From assembly GCA_031272615.1 (NCBI GenBank), contig JAISTL010000032.1, forward strand, positions 1 through 5,671: 5,671 nucleotides of DNA, written 5' to 3'. Of the stretch, positions 1 through 5,532 are shown piece by piece. Below the pieces are notes generated by a model. That model made no database searches. It worked only from the letters and a program-made list of their open reading frames with translations, and was not told the DNA's origin. Both the position numbers and the translations under genes were made by a program. Position 1 is the first letter of the stretch. Each line of letters begins with the position of its first letter. This stretch comes from Methylobacteriaceae bacterium (lineage in GTDB: Bacteria > Pseudomonadota > Alphaproteobacteria > Rhizobiales > Beijerinckiaceae).

Positions 1-116
1 GTCTCCGCCAATACCTTCGTTATCGCCGCCGTCAGCGTCGTCTTCCCGTGGTCGACGTGACCAATCGTCCCGATGTTGCAATGCGGTTTCGTCCGCTGAT
101 ACTTTTCCTTGGCCAT
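1..116 (-). CDS. tuf: Elongation factor Tu (5' end only)
   Basis: EF-Tu is the cytoplasmic GTPase that carries aminoacyl-tRNA to the ribosomal A site. Only the first 38 codons are inside the window; the gene continues past the left edge. The visible N-terminus begins [19 protein letters not shown] and then has the P-loop GHVDHGKT at residues 19-26, followed by [12 protein letters not shown]. This matches the start of bacterial EF-Tu almost residue for residue, and the PHCNIG wording is typical of alphaproteobacterial copies. The ATG at 116 is supported by a GAGGGAG ribosome binding site (124-130 on the plus strand) 7 bases upstream. It lies 67 bases downstream of fusA on the same strand, the normal last place in the str operon. 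Many proteobacteria have a second tuf copy elsewhere; the window cannot tell whether this genome does. Confidence 0.96.
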   Translation of the reverse strand, partial: MAKEKYQRTKPHCNIGTIGHVDHGKTTLTAAITKVLAE

Positions 117-137
117 CGCCTTACTCCCTCAATGGGT

Positions 138-156
138 CATGTGCACCATGCACGTG
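138..156 (-). repeat. Short hairpin in the fusA-tuf gap
   Basis: Two 8-base arms (CATGTGCA at 138-145 and TGCACGTG at 149-156) are complementary apart from one wobble pair and are separated by 3 bases. In the transcript the hairpin lies between the fusA stop and the tuf ribosome binding site, about 8 bases before the GAGGGAG. No T-tract follows, so it is not an intrinsic terminator. It might affect tuf translation or RNA processing, but nothing in the sequence proves a function. Confidence 0.35.
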
Positions 157-183
157 TTAAATTCGATTTCTCACGCCCTGATT

Positions 184-2265
184 TCAGCTGTATTTGGACT
201 GAATTTCGGCCGCGACACTGGGCGGAACCTGCTCATAGTGATCAAATTCCATGGAAAACGCTGCGCGCCCCTGTGACATGGAACGCAGATTGTTGACATA
301 TCCGAACATGCTGGACAGCGGCACCATGGCGTCTATCACCACGGCATTGGCCCGCATATCCTGTCCGCGGATCTGGCCGCGCCGGGAATTCAGGTCGCCG
401 ATGACCGAGCCGGTGTATTCCTCCGGCGTCACCACTTCAACCTTCATCATCGGCTCCAGCAACACCGAACGGCCTTTCTGCAGCGCTTCCCGCAAAGCGG
501 CGCGGGCGGCGATTTCAAAGGCCAGGGCGGAGGAGTCCACTTCGTGGAACGCGCCGTCCACCAGCGTCACCGAGAGATCGACCACCGGGAAACCAGCCAG
601 CGTACCGGCGCCGAGAACGCTCTCCAGCCCCTTTTCAACACCCGGGATGAACTCCTTGGGCACCGAACCGCCGACAATCTTGCTCTCGAACTTGAAGCCG
701 CTGCCGGGTTCTCCCGGTTCCACCACCAGCTTGACCCGGGCGAACTGCCCGGAACCGCCGGATTGCTTCTTGTGGGTGTAATCCACTTCCGTCGTCTTGG
801 TGAGCTTCTCGCGATAGGCCACCTGCGGGGCGCCGATATTGGCGTCGACCTTGTAGGTGCGCCGCAGGATGTCGACCTTGACGTCGAGGTGCAGCTCGCC
901 CATGCCCTTCAGGATGGTCTGGCCGGATTCGCTGTCGGACCACACCCGGAAGGAGGGGTCCTCGGCGGCCATCTTGGCCAGCGCGATGCCGAGCTTTTCC
1001 TGGTCAGCCTTGGATTTCGGCTCGATGGCGATTTCCATCACCGGCTCCGGAAATTCCATTTTTTCCAGAATGATGGGTTTGTTCATGTCGCACAGCGTGT
1101 CGCCGGTGCGTGTTTCCTTCAAGCCCGCCAGGGCGACGATATCGCCGGCGTAGATTTCCTTGATGTCCTCCCGGGCGTTGGCGTGCATCAACAGGATGCG
1201 CCCGATGCGCTCACGCTTTTCGCGGGTGGCGTTGGCCACCGTCACGCCGGACTCCACCTTGCCCGAATAGGCGCGGCAGAAGGTGATGGTGCCGACGAAC
1301 GGGTCGTCCATAATCTTGAACGCCAACATCGAGAACGGTTCCTCGTCCTTCGGATGGCGGGAGATCAGCTTCTCTTCCCTGGCGTTGGGGTCAAGGCCGA
1401 GAATCTCCTCGCGGTCGGCGGGAGACGGAAGATAATCGACCACGGCGTCGAGCAGCGGTTGTACGCCCTTGTTTTTGAAGGCCGAGCCGCACAACACCGG
1501 GTGGAAGGCGCGCTGACGCACCGCAAGGCGCACCAGGCGGCGAAGCGTCGCCTCGTTGGGCTCCTTGCCTTCGAGGTAATCGGTCATCACCTCGTCATCG
1601 AGCTCCACCACCGCTTCCACCAGCTTCTGGCGGTATTCGACGGCCTTGTCCTTGAGGTCGTCGGGAATTTCGATTTCGTCGAATTTGGCGCCCAGCGCCT
1701 CGCCGCTCCACACATACCCCTTCATGCGGATGAGATCGACAACTCCGGCGAAGGAGGACTCAGCGCCGATGGGCAGCTGCAGGCACACCGGCCTGCCGCC
1801 GACACGGCTGACGATCATGTCGACGCAGCGGAAGAAGTCGGCGCCGATTTTGTCCATCTTGTTGACGAACACCACACGGGGCACGTCGTATTTGTCGGCC
1901 TGCCGCCACACGGTTTCCGTCTGCGGCTCCACACCCTGGTTACCGTCCAGCACGCATACCGCGCCGTCCAGCACCCTGAGCGAACGTTCCACCTCGACGG
2001 TGAAATCCACGTGCCCCGGGGTGTCGATGATATTCAGGCGACAACCGCGCCAGAAACACGTGGTCGCGGCGGAGGTGATGGTGATGCCGCGTTCCTGTTC
2101 CTGAACCATGAAATCCATGGTGGCGGCGCCGTCGTGGACCTCGCCGATTTTGTGGGACTTGCCCGTATAATACAGGATCCGCTCGGTCGTCGTCGTCTTC
2201 CCGGCGTCGATATGCGCCATGATTCCGAAGTTGCGGTAGTCCTCAATTGCGTGGGTACGAGGCAT
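184..2265 (-). CDS. fusA: Elongation factor G
   Basis: EF-G is the translational GTPase that moves tRNAs and mRNA through the ribosome after peptide bond formation and, with RRF, helps split ribosomes at recycling. The 693-residue product has the normal family length. G-domain motifs are all visible: P-loop AHIDAGKT at 17-24, switch I RGITIT at 59-64, DTPGH at 81-85, NKMD at 135-138 and GSAFKN at 260-265. Domains II to V follow, with the translocation-tip block [17 protein letters not shown] in domain IV and the C-terminal SMFGY and LRSMSQGRA block in domain V. This is the canonical EF-G of the str operon rather than a paralogue such as EF-G2 or TetM. The ATG at 2265 is preceded by GGAG (2275-2278 on the plus strand) with a 9-base spacer, and [15 protein letters not shown] is the usual family start. 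It begins 30 bases after the rpsG stop and ends with TGA. A small oddity is V54 in [11 protein letters not shown], where many homologues have Glu. Confidence 0.98.
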   Translation of the reverse strand: MPRTHAIEDYRNFGIMAHIDAGKTTTTERILYYTGKSHKIGEVHDGAATMDFMVQEQERGITITSAATTCFWRGCRLNIIDTPGHVDFTVEVERSLRVLDGAVCVLDGNQGVEPQTETVWRQADKYDVPRVVFVNKMDKIGADFFRCVDMIVSRVGGRPVCLQLPIGAESSFAGVVDLIRMKGYVWSGEALGAKFDEIEIPDDLKDKAVEYRQKLVEAVVELDDEVMTDYLEGKEPNEATLRRLVRLAVRQRAFHPVLCGSAFKNKGVQPLLDAVVDYLPSPADREEILGLDPNAREEKLISRHPKDEEPFSMLAFKIMDDPFVGTITFCRAYSGKVESGVTVANATREKRERIGRILLMHANAREDIKEIYAGDIVALAGLKETRTGDTLCDMNKPIILEKMEFPEPVMEIAIEPKSKADQEKLGIALAKMAAEDPSFRVWSDSESGQTILKGMGELHLDVKVDILRRTYKVDANIGAPQVAYREKLTKTTEVDYTHKKQSGGSGQFARVKLVVEPGEPGSGFKFESKIVGGSVPKEFIPGVEKGLESVLGAGTLAGFPVVDLSVTLVDGAFHEVDSSALAFEIAARAALREALQKGRSVLLEPMMKVEVVTPEEYTGSVIGDLNSRRGQIRGQDMRANAVVIDAMVPLSSMFGYVNNLRSMSQGRAAFSMEFDHYEQVPPSVAAEIQSKYS

Positions 2266-2295
2266 TCAGAATTGCTCCGGGTAGAATGACCGCCG

Positions 2296-2766
2296 TTACC
2301 AGCGGTAGTGGGAAAAGGCGCGGTTGGCCTCGGCCATGCGGTGGGTATCCTCCCGTTTCTTCACCGCTGTTCCGCGATTGGCGGCGGCGTCCATCAGTTC
2401 GGCGGACAACCGTTCGACCATGGTTTTGTCGCTGCGCCCGCGCGCAGCCGAGATGAGCCACCGGATCGCCAGAGCCTGGCGGCGTTCTGCGCGCACTTCC
2501 ACAGGCACCTGATAGGTGGCGCCGCCGACTCGGCGAGAGCGCACCTCGATCACGGGGGACACATTTTCCAGCGCCGACCGGAACACTTCCAGCGGATCGC
2601 TCTTGGCACGGCTCTCGATGAGATCGAAAGCACTGTACACGATGTTTTCGGCGACGGATTTCTTGCCGTCGTACATGAGCGAATTCATGAACTTGGCGAG
2701 AATAACATCTCCGTATTTCGCATCCGGTATAATGTCACGCCTTTCGGCGCTGTGACGTCGGGACAT
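2296..2766 (-). CDS. rpsG: 30S ribosomal protein S7
   Basis: S7 is a primary 16S rRNA-binding protein that nucleates assembly of the 30S head and lies near the E site and the mRNA exit. The 156-residue product is the standard bacterial length. Recognisable parts are the N-terminal [15 protein letters not shown] arm, the [18 protein letters not shown] helix, the [19 protein letters not shown] beta-hairpin that reaches toward the mRNA channel, and the C-terminal [20 protein letters not shown] block. The ATG at 2766 has a strong GGAGG (2773-2777 on the plus strand) 6 bases upstream, and the stop is TAA. It lies 59 bases after rpsL. In E. coli S7 represses its own operon by binding the rpsL-rpsG junction; the gap here is short and I could not recognise that RNA structure, so conservation of the control is unproven. 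Confidence 0.98.
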   Translation of the reverse strand: MSRRHSAERRDIIPDAKYGDVILAKFMNSLMYDGKKSVAENIVYSAFDLIESRAKSDPLEVFRSALENVSPVIEVRSRRVGGATYQVPVEVRAERRQALAIRWLISAARGRSDKTMVERLSAELMDAAANRGTAVKKREDTHRMAEANRAFSHYRW

Positions 2767-2825
2767 CCGATACCTCCGACCCTAAAATCCAATAACGAAA
2801 CCCATTCCAAAATCGCCGAAACGGC

Positions 2826-3197
2826 TTATTTCGGACGCTTTGCGCCGTACTTCGAGCGACGCTGCTTGCGGTTCTTGACGCCCTGGGTGTCCAGAACGCC
2901 GCGCAAAATGTGATAACGCACGCCGGGCAAATCCTTGACGCGGCCGCCGCGGATCATCACCACCGAGTGTTCCTGCAGGTTGTGCCCTTCGCCCGGGATA
3001 TAACCGATGACCTCGAACCCGTTGGTCAGGCGAACTTTCGCCACCTTGCGCAGAGCCGAGTTCGGCTTCTTCGGCGTCGTGGTGTAAACGCGTGTGCACA
3101 CGCCGCGCTTCTGCGGGCATGAATCCAGCGCGGGAACCTTGTTCCGGCTTTTTTGTGCTTCCCGCGGCTTGCGGATAAGCTGTGCAATCGTCGGCAT
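2826..3197 (-). CDS. rpsL: 30S ribosomal protein S12
   Basis: S12 sits at the decoding centre of the 30S subunit and controls translational accuracy. The 123-residue product has the usual length and contains the conserved core [20 protein letters not shown] and the [13 protein letters not shown] loop. Lys43 and Lys88, the classic streptomycin-resistance positions, are both lysine and Pro91 is intact, so the predicted phenotype at this locus is wild type. Asp89 is the residue that RimO methylthiolates in many bacteria. The ATG at 3197 is chosen because the family starts MPTIxQLIRKPR and a GAGGG (3204-3208 on the plus strand) lies 6 bases upstream. It is the first gene of the minus-strand cluster; rpoC, which precedes rpsL in many proteobacteria, is not found within the 2.4 kb upstream. 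Confidence 0.98.
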   Translation of the reverse strand: MPTIAQLIRKPREAQKSRNKVPALDSCPQKRGVCTRVYTTTPKKPNSALRKVAKVRLTNGFEVIGYIPGEGHNLQEHSVVMIRGGRVKDLPGVRYHILRGVLDTQGVKNRKQRRSKYGAKRPK

Positions 3198-3216
3198 CCT
3201 GTGCCCTCATTCTCCA

Positions 3217-3230
3217 GCCGGCGAACCGGC
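3217..3230 (-). repeat. Hairpin next to the rpsL ribosome binding site
   Basis: On the transcribed strand this reads GCCGG-TTCG-CCGGC, five perfect G/C pairs around a UUCG loop, extendable by two G-U wobble pairs. The loop-closing pair is G-C rather than the exceptionally stable C-G arrangement. The 3' arm ends about 8 bases before the GAGGG of rpsL, so the structure could modulate initiation or protect the 5' side of the message. There is no T-tract, so it is not a terminator. Confidence 0.4.
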
Positions 3231-3368
3231 CAATGAAACCAATGCGCGAAACAATCCGACGCGGGGTGAACAGCGCGGCACATGCATGAAGAGAGCCTGC
3301 CGCCCTTTCGCGCATCGGATTGCAGAGGATTACCCGACCAATCGGGCAATCATGCCTCAAAACTACCA

Positions 3369-3396
3369 AGGATAGTCAGAGTATGCGGTTTGTCGA
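3369..3396 (-). promoter_or_regulatory. Secondary promoter candidate for rpsL
   Basis: On the minus strand a TCGACA box (3396 to 3391, five of six consensus bases) is followed after 16 bases by TATCCT (3374 to 3369, four of six). It points toward rpsL and would give a leader of about 165 bases. It is weaker than the candidate at 3465-3493 and may be a chance match in this composition. Confidence 0.3.
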
Positions 3397-3464
3397 AGGA
3401 ACCGCTGCGCGCACACGAATCCGAGTGCCCGCGCGTCCGGCTTACGGGCAACCGCGAGTGCCGC

Positions 3465-3510
3465 CTTCTAGACTCGCCGACTCCATTAGTCAACCGCTTT
3501 TTTGAGAAAA
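3465..3510 (-). promoter_or_regulatory. Likely main str-operon promoter with UP-like tract
   Basis: On the minus strand, TTGACT (3493 to 3488) and TAGAAG (3470 to 3465) are separated by exactly 17 bases, an optimal sigma70 arrangement with five of six and four of six consensus bases. Directly upstream lies an A/T-rich tract (3497-3512) in otherwise GC-rich DNA, like the UP elements of strong ribosomal promoters. It faces rpsL with no other gene between, and predicted transcription would start near 3458. The match is by eye; no start-site data exist here. Confidence 0.55.
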
Positions 3511-3567
3511 ATTCGCGATCGGACGGCGCCGCCTCCCGCGCAGACCTCCCGGTCGCGTTACCGGTGA

Positions 3568-3586
3568 ATGCCCGTGCGGGGGGCAT
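3568..3586. repeat. 6-bp inverted repeat ATGCCC/GGGCAT
   Basis: Perfect arms ATGCCC (3568-3573) and GGGCAT (3581-3586) enclose 7 bases. It lies between the str-operon promoter and the dispersed repeat pair, and immediately abuts the first copy of the 17-bp block described at 3587. It could be part of the same repetitive element. No run of T follows in either direction, so a terminator role is not supported. Confidence 0.3.
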
Positions 3587-3603
3587 GGCCAGTGAGGCCG
3601 TCA
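3587..3603. repeat. 17-bp block GGCCAGTGAGGCCGTCA, copy 1
   Basis: This 17-base sequence recurs exactly at 3741-3757. It contains a small palindrome, GGCC-AGTGA-GGCC, and leads straight into the first 33-bp repeat unit. The two copies flank the repeat pair and the intervening unique bases, so the span 3587-3757 behaves like one composite repetitive element. Confidence 0.55.
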
Positions 3604-3630
3604 CCCACGAGCGATAGCGAAGCAATCCAG
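3598..3630. repeat. REP-like dispersed repeat, unit 1
   Basis: A 33-base unit reading CCGTCACCCACGAGCG, then AT, then AGCGAAGCAATCCAG. It differs from the unit at 3639-3671 at only the two central bases. The 'GTCA...AGCGAAGCAATCCAG' wording is that of a short intergenic repeat found in many copies in diverse proteobacterial genomes; this identification is from memory and the copy number in this genome cannot be seen here. Units of this kind are intergenic, non-coding and can fold in RNA. Confidence 0.65.
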
Positions 3631-3638
3631 TCCGAGCC

Positions 3639-3671
3639 CCGTCACCCACGAGCGTGAGCGAAGCAATCCAG
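3639..3671. repeat. REP-like dispersed repeat, unit 2
   Basis: The second unit matches the first at 31 of 33 bases, in the same orientation, 41 bases downstream, with 8 unrelated bases between. The central TG creates a CACG-AG-CGTG mini-palindrome that the first unit lacks. It is followed directly by a short tandem repeat (3677-3694). Tandem same-direction pairs are common for this repeat type. Confidence 0.65.
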
Positions 3672-3676
3672 CGGAG

Positions 3677-3694
3677 ACTTGGTGGACTTGGTGG
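3677..3694. repeat. 9-bp tandem repeat, two copies
   Basis: ACTTGGTGG occurs twice head to tail, followed by a partial third start (AC). It lies next to the REP-like pair. Short tandem units like this can vary in number by replication slippage. No coding role is apparent. Confidence 0.6.
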
Positions 3695-3740
3695 ACGGTA
3701 AAACACGCTGACGCCCCTCCGCCGGTTGGCGTGACCGCAC

Positions 3741-3757
3741 GGCCAGTGAGGCCGTCA
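3741..3757. repeat. 17-bp block GGCCAGTGAGGCCGTCA, copy 2
   Basis: Exact second copy of the block at 3587-3603. Here the palindrome is longer, ACGGCC-AGTGA-GGCCGT (3739-3755), and its right edge overlaps the TGA stop of the minus-strand terminase-like gene. The bases after it read CCGTCATTGCGGGG, close to the more common 'GTCATTGCGAGG' form of the dispersed repeat. The gene's 3' end and the repeat element are therefore fused, and the hairpin forms immediately past the stop in the transcript. Confidence 0.55.
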
Positions 3758-4060
3758 TTGCGGGGAACCGCCGCGGCCGCGCGGCGACACCAGAACGCGG
3801 GCCGCCGACGCCGCCCCGCCGGTCATTGCCGCAACCGCCGACGCCGCCCCCTCCCGCACCGGCTCGATCAACCGCCGCCGCAACAGACCGCCGATTTCCC
3901 TCACCCTGCGCCCGATATCCTCACGGTTCAACAACCGCCACAACCAACCGAGACCGCCGCGATACCCCACCATGCGAAACGCCTCCACCGGGTCCATGCG
4001 GTTGGACGCCAGCAACCAGCAAAACGTTTCGTGTTTTCTGTTCTTCAGAACGCACCCCAT
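3755..4060 (-). CDS. Small HTH protein resembling phage terminase small subunit
   Basis: A 101-residue protein. Residues 5-56 carry the pattern of the helix-turn-helix DNA-binding part of one group of phage terminase small subunits: LKNRKHETFCWLLASN (5-20), PVEAFRMVGY (24-33), then RLLNREDIGRRVREI (42-56), which parallels the family's 'NPRHExFAQxLAxG...AYxxAGY...RL...I..RVxEL' layout. In a phage, that domain recognises packaging DNA. The usual C-terminal oligomerisation region is absent; instead there is an Arg-rich helix (59-69) and an Ala/Gly tail with an 11-residue internal duplication (GAASA at 71-75 and 82-86), ending SPRGRGGSPQ. Of several in-frame starts, the ATG at 4060 is chosen for its AAGGAG (4068-4073 on the plus strand) 7 bases upstream; a longer form from 4099 would add 13 residues. 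No terminase large subunit or capsid genes are nearby, so it is a prophage remnant or a domesticated DNA-binding protein. The family call is by eye. Confidence 0.6.
   Translation of the reverse strand: MGCVLKNRKHETFCWLLASNRMDPVEAFRMVGYRGGLGWLWRLLNREDIGRRVREIGGLLRRRLIEPVREGAASAVAAMTGGAASAARVLVSPRGRGGSPQ
3802..3850. repeat. 16-bp direct repeat inside the terminase-like gene
   Basis: CCGCCGACGCCGCCCC occurs exactly at 3802-3817 and 3835-3850. The 33-base offset is 11 codons, so it encodes a repeated GAASA segment in the Ala-rich tail. It suggests a recent in-frame duplication and a tail under weak constraint. Confidence 0.6.
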
Positions 4061-4176
4061 GACTCTACTCCTTGCAATGCGATGGTATCGGAAAGGCACA
4101 GCCCTTCCTGTGGTTTCCCAAACGGACGATTGCGGAGCGACAACTGCCCTGCATCATTTGCGAATAATAAATCTTC

Positions 4177-4208
4177 ACAAATATTATTTGTTCATGTATA
4201 TTAACAAA
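4177..4208. promoter_or_regulatory. Overlapping palindromes, candidate operator
   Basis: A perfect 15-bp palindrome ACAAATA-T-TATTTGT (4177-4191) shares its right arm with a second inverted repeat, TTTGTT (4187-4192) and AACAAA (4203-4208) 10 bases apart. Both sit on the predicted start site and -10 box of the terminase-like gene. A further ACAAA lies at 4234-4238. Overlap with a promoter is what one expects of a repressor site. The obvious candidate binders are the small HTH protein itself or an unseen regulator; this is inference. Confidence 0.45.
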
Positions 4209-4221
4209 CTCTATCTGTCAA
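4195..4221 (-). promoter_or_regulatory. Promoter candidate for the terminase-like gene
   Basis: The minus strand has a perfect TTGACA (4221 to 4216) followed after 15 bases by TATACA (4200 to 4195, four of six consensus bases). The spacing is two bases short of ideal, so the true -10 may be an adjacent A/T-rich hexamer. It lies in a conspicuously A/T-rich patch (about 4155-4260) in a GC-rich region. Predicted transcription would start near 4188, leaving about 127 bases before the ATG at 4060. Confidence 0.45.
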
Positions 4222-4520
4222 CACATGATTAGAACAAAAATGGTAAAACATATGTCACACACAGCAAAACCGGCCGAAATAAAGGAACATAGAGGCAATG
4301 AGCAGGCGCGCCATTCCGCGACTCGGCCTGCCGCGGCTGTTGCGTGTCCGCCGGCTCGGCGGCTGAATCGCGACTCGTGCCCCCGCCGCCAAGCGCCCGA
4401 ATGGTCCGATGAATTCCCGCTTCAAAGGATTTCCACCGCTGCCGACGCGAAAAGCGGGTTTAAAATCAACATGCTGCCCCGCCCGCTGTGAAGGATTTTC
4501 CGCTCGATGCCGCCGGAACA

Positions 4521-4542
4521 CAATTTCAAGTGGTTGAAGTTG
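4521..4542. repeat. Inverted repeat CAATTTCAA/TTGAAGTTG
   Basis: Two 9-base arms around GTGG match at 8 of 9 positions. The compact, near-symmetric form suits a dimeric regulator such as a GntR protein, although it lies about 265 bases before the GntR start. Its inner half-site TTTCAA recurs in the inverted repeat downstream of the gene (5533-5586). Confidence 0.35.
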
Positions 4543-4693
4543 CGGAGTTTACCGACTGCCGCTGCCGCCGCGACATCCCGTCCCGGGCCGCGGTGGTTCT
4601 ATCTTGTTGAAGAAATGGTACGACAAGCTGTTTTTCGTCGCCGAACCTGTTATCATCGTGCCCCGCGAGTCCATAGCCAAAGCGCCCGCGGGC

Positions 4694-4709
4694 AGCGTAG
4701 TTCTACGCT
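4694..4709. promoter_or_regulatory. 16-bp palindrome upstream of the GntR gene
   Basis: AGCGTAG-TT-CTACGCT has perfect 7-base arms with a 2-base centre, 97 bases before the GntR start codon. It could be an operator used for autoregulation, or a 6-pair RNA hairpin with a GUUC loop in the leader. It does not resemble the TGGTC-type FadR operator. It sits about 38 bases past the possible TATCAT -10 box. Confidence 0.4.
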
Positions 4710-4747
4710 TGTCTGTCCGGGCGCGGCGGCATGTTCCCGCCCCGGCG

Positions 4748-4774
4748 GCGAAGCGGCGCTTCACCCGGCTTCGC
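4748..4774 (+). repeat. Leader hairpin before the GntR gene
   Basis: GCGAAGC (4748-4754) and GCTTCGC (4768-4774) are perfect 7-base arms around 13 bases. The left arm can alternatively pair within the overlapping GAAGCG-G-CGCTTC (4750-4762), so two exclusive folds are possible. The structure ends 22 bases before the AGGA of the regulator gene. There is no T-tract. Confidence 0.3.
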
Positions 4775-4806
4775 TTCCGATTCTCAGAAACCCTCCAGGA
4801 CCGGCC

Positions 4807-5517
4807 ATGACGAACACCCCAGACGCGAAAAACTCCGTCAACACATTGCCCAAACAAATCGCCGACGAGATTGTCCGTTATATCCTGGACAACCGCCTGC
4901 AGGAAGGCGACCGCCTTCCCAACGAGCACACCTTGGCCACCCGCCTCAATGTCGGTCGCGGCACTATCCGGGAGGCCATGAAAACCCTGGCGTCGCGCAA
5001 CATCATCCACATCCGCCAAGGCTCGGGCATGTATGTCTCGGGCAAGACCGGCCTTGCCGACGATCCCTTGGGGCTCACCTTCATCGAGAACAAGCGCAGC
5101 CTCACCAAAGACCTTATCGACCTCAGATTCGTTCTCGAACCGCCCATTGCCGCCTGGGCGGCGCGCAACGCCACCACCCAGGACGTGCGGGAGATCCGGG
5201 CGCTGTGCGAAGAGGTGGAGCGGATGATTATCGCCGGAGACGACTACAAGGAAAAGGACATCGCCTTCCACGCCGCCATCGCCATGAGCAGCAAGAATGT
5301 CGTCGTGCCCCGCCTGCTGCCCATCATCCACGCCGCCGTCTCCATGTTCATCGCTGAAACCCACCGCGCCCTCGATCAGGATACCATCGTCGCCCACCGG
5401 GAAATCACCTACGCCATTGAAAGCCATGACCCGGAAGCGGCGCGGGACGCCATGTCCATCCATCTGTCCTACAACCGCCGCCACATCACCATGCGCTGGC
5501 GGCAGGAGGAACTCTGA
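4807..5517 (+). CDS. GntR-family regulator, FadR/FCD class
   Basis: A cytoplasmic transcription factor of 236 residues, the normal size for the class. The N-terminal winged helix-turn-helix spans about 14-78: LPKQIADEIVRYI, GDRLPNEHTLATRLNV, the recognition-helix region GRGTIREAMKTLASR (50-64) and the wing HIRQGSGMYV (68-77). The C-terminal all-helical FCD ligand domain runs from about 99 to 230. Asp151 and His155 (DIAFH), His197 (AHREI) and His219 (SIHL) fit the four metal-binding positions of FCD domains, so a metal plus a small organic acid effector is plausible. The ATG at 4807 has AGGA (4797-4800) 6 bases upstream; the frame stays open 100 codons further back, but that part has no family resemblance. 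The effector and targets cannot be read from the sequence; relatives control sugar-acid, carboxylate or amino-acid catabolism and the target genes probably lie to the right. Confidence 0.93.
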   Translation: MTNTPDAKNSVNTLPKQIADEIVRYILDNRLQEGDRLPNEHTLATRLNVGRGTIREAMKTLASRNIIHIRQGSGMYVSGKTGLADDPLGLTFIENKRSLTKDLIDLRFVLEPPIAAWAARNATTQDVREIRALCEEVERMIIAGDDYKEKDIAFHAAIAMSSKNVVVPRLLPIIHAAVSMFIAETHRALDQDTIVAHREITYAIESHDPEAARDAMSIHLSYNRRHITMRWRQEEL

Positions 5518-5532
5518 ACGGCGCCGCCGCGG

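Larger units (their letters stand above)
3198..3457 (-). promoter_or_regulatory. Predicted str-operon leader
   Basis: If transcription starts at the stronger upstream promoter, rpsL has an untranslated leader of about 260 bases. No protein with family resemblance is encoded here in either direction. Two compact hairpins are visible: arms CCCGA and TCGGG around a 4-base loop (3333-3346), and arms GCCGG and CCGGC around a 4-base loop (3217-3230) just before the rpsL ribosome binding site. Such a leader could carry translational or antitermination control, but no known ribosomal leader motif was recognised. The extent depends entirely on the predicted promoter. Confidence 0.4.
4261..4806. other. 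Intergenic stretch with no convincing gene
   Basis: No open frame here resembles a known protein. Plus-strand frames of 88 codons (4225-4491) and 22 codons (4298-4366) and a minus-strand frame of 88 codons (4255-4521) lack good ribosome binding sites or recognisable composition. The stretch does hold inverted repeats: CCCGCTT (4416-4422) with AAGCGGG (4452-4458), and those listed separately at 4521, 4694 and 4748. The right half is best read as the upstream control region of the GntR gene. A TATCAT at 4651-4656 is a possible -10 box for it, but no good -35 is visible. Confidence 0.5.

Noticed and set aside
544..2289. 581-codon open frame on the plus strand opposite fusA
   Set aside because: It lies entirely antisense to a certain EF-G gene, is rich in His, Gly and Leu in low-order runs, and resembles no family. 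Long antisense frames are expected opposite GC-rich genes with strong codon bias.
2767..2825. S7 autoregulatory site in the rpsL-rpsG gap
   Set aside because: The 59-base gap shows no clear counterpart of the E. coli structure that I could draw by eye, so no feature is claimed.
2782..3369. 195-codon minus-strand frame overlapping rpsL
   Set aside because: It covers rpsL in a different frame; S12 is unmistakable, so this is a shadow.
3598..3671. CRISPR-like pair of direct repeats
   Set aside because: There are only two units, the spacer is 8 bases, and the unit matches a known type of dispersed intergenic repeat. No cas genes are present.
4298..4366. 22-codon plus-strand frame MSRRAIPRLGLPRLLRVRRLGG, possible leader peptide
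   Set aside because: The only nearby purine-rich motif, GAGG, is too close to the ATG, no attenuator-like terminator follows, and the Arg/Leu content can arise from GC-rich composition.
4416..4466. Terminator from arms CCCGCTT and AAGCGGG followed by TTTAAAAT
   Set aside because: The loop of 29 bases is long, the following tract is not a T-run, and no gene upstream on the plus strand needs terminating.
4225..4521. Two 88-codon frames, one on each strand, in the intergenic stretch
   Set aside because: Both lack a ribosome binding site at the start and any recognisable domain, and they overlap each other almost completely.
4507..4806. 100-residue N-terminal extension of the GntR regulator from an ATG at 4507
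   Set aside because: The extension has no resemblance to the family, GntR proteins normally begin shortly before the winged helix, and the ATG at 4807 has an AGGA site at proper spacing.
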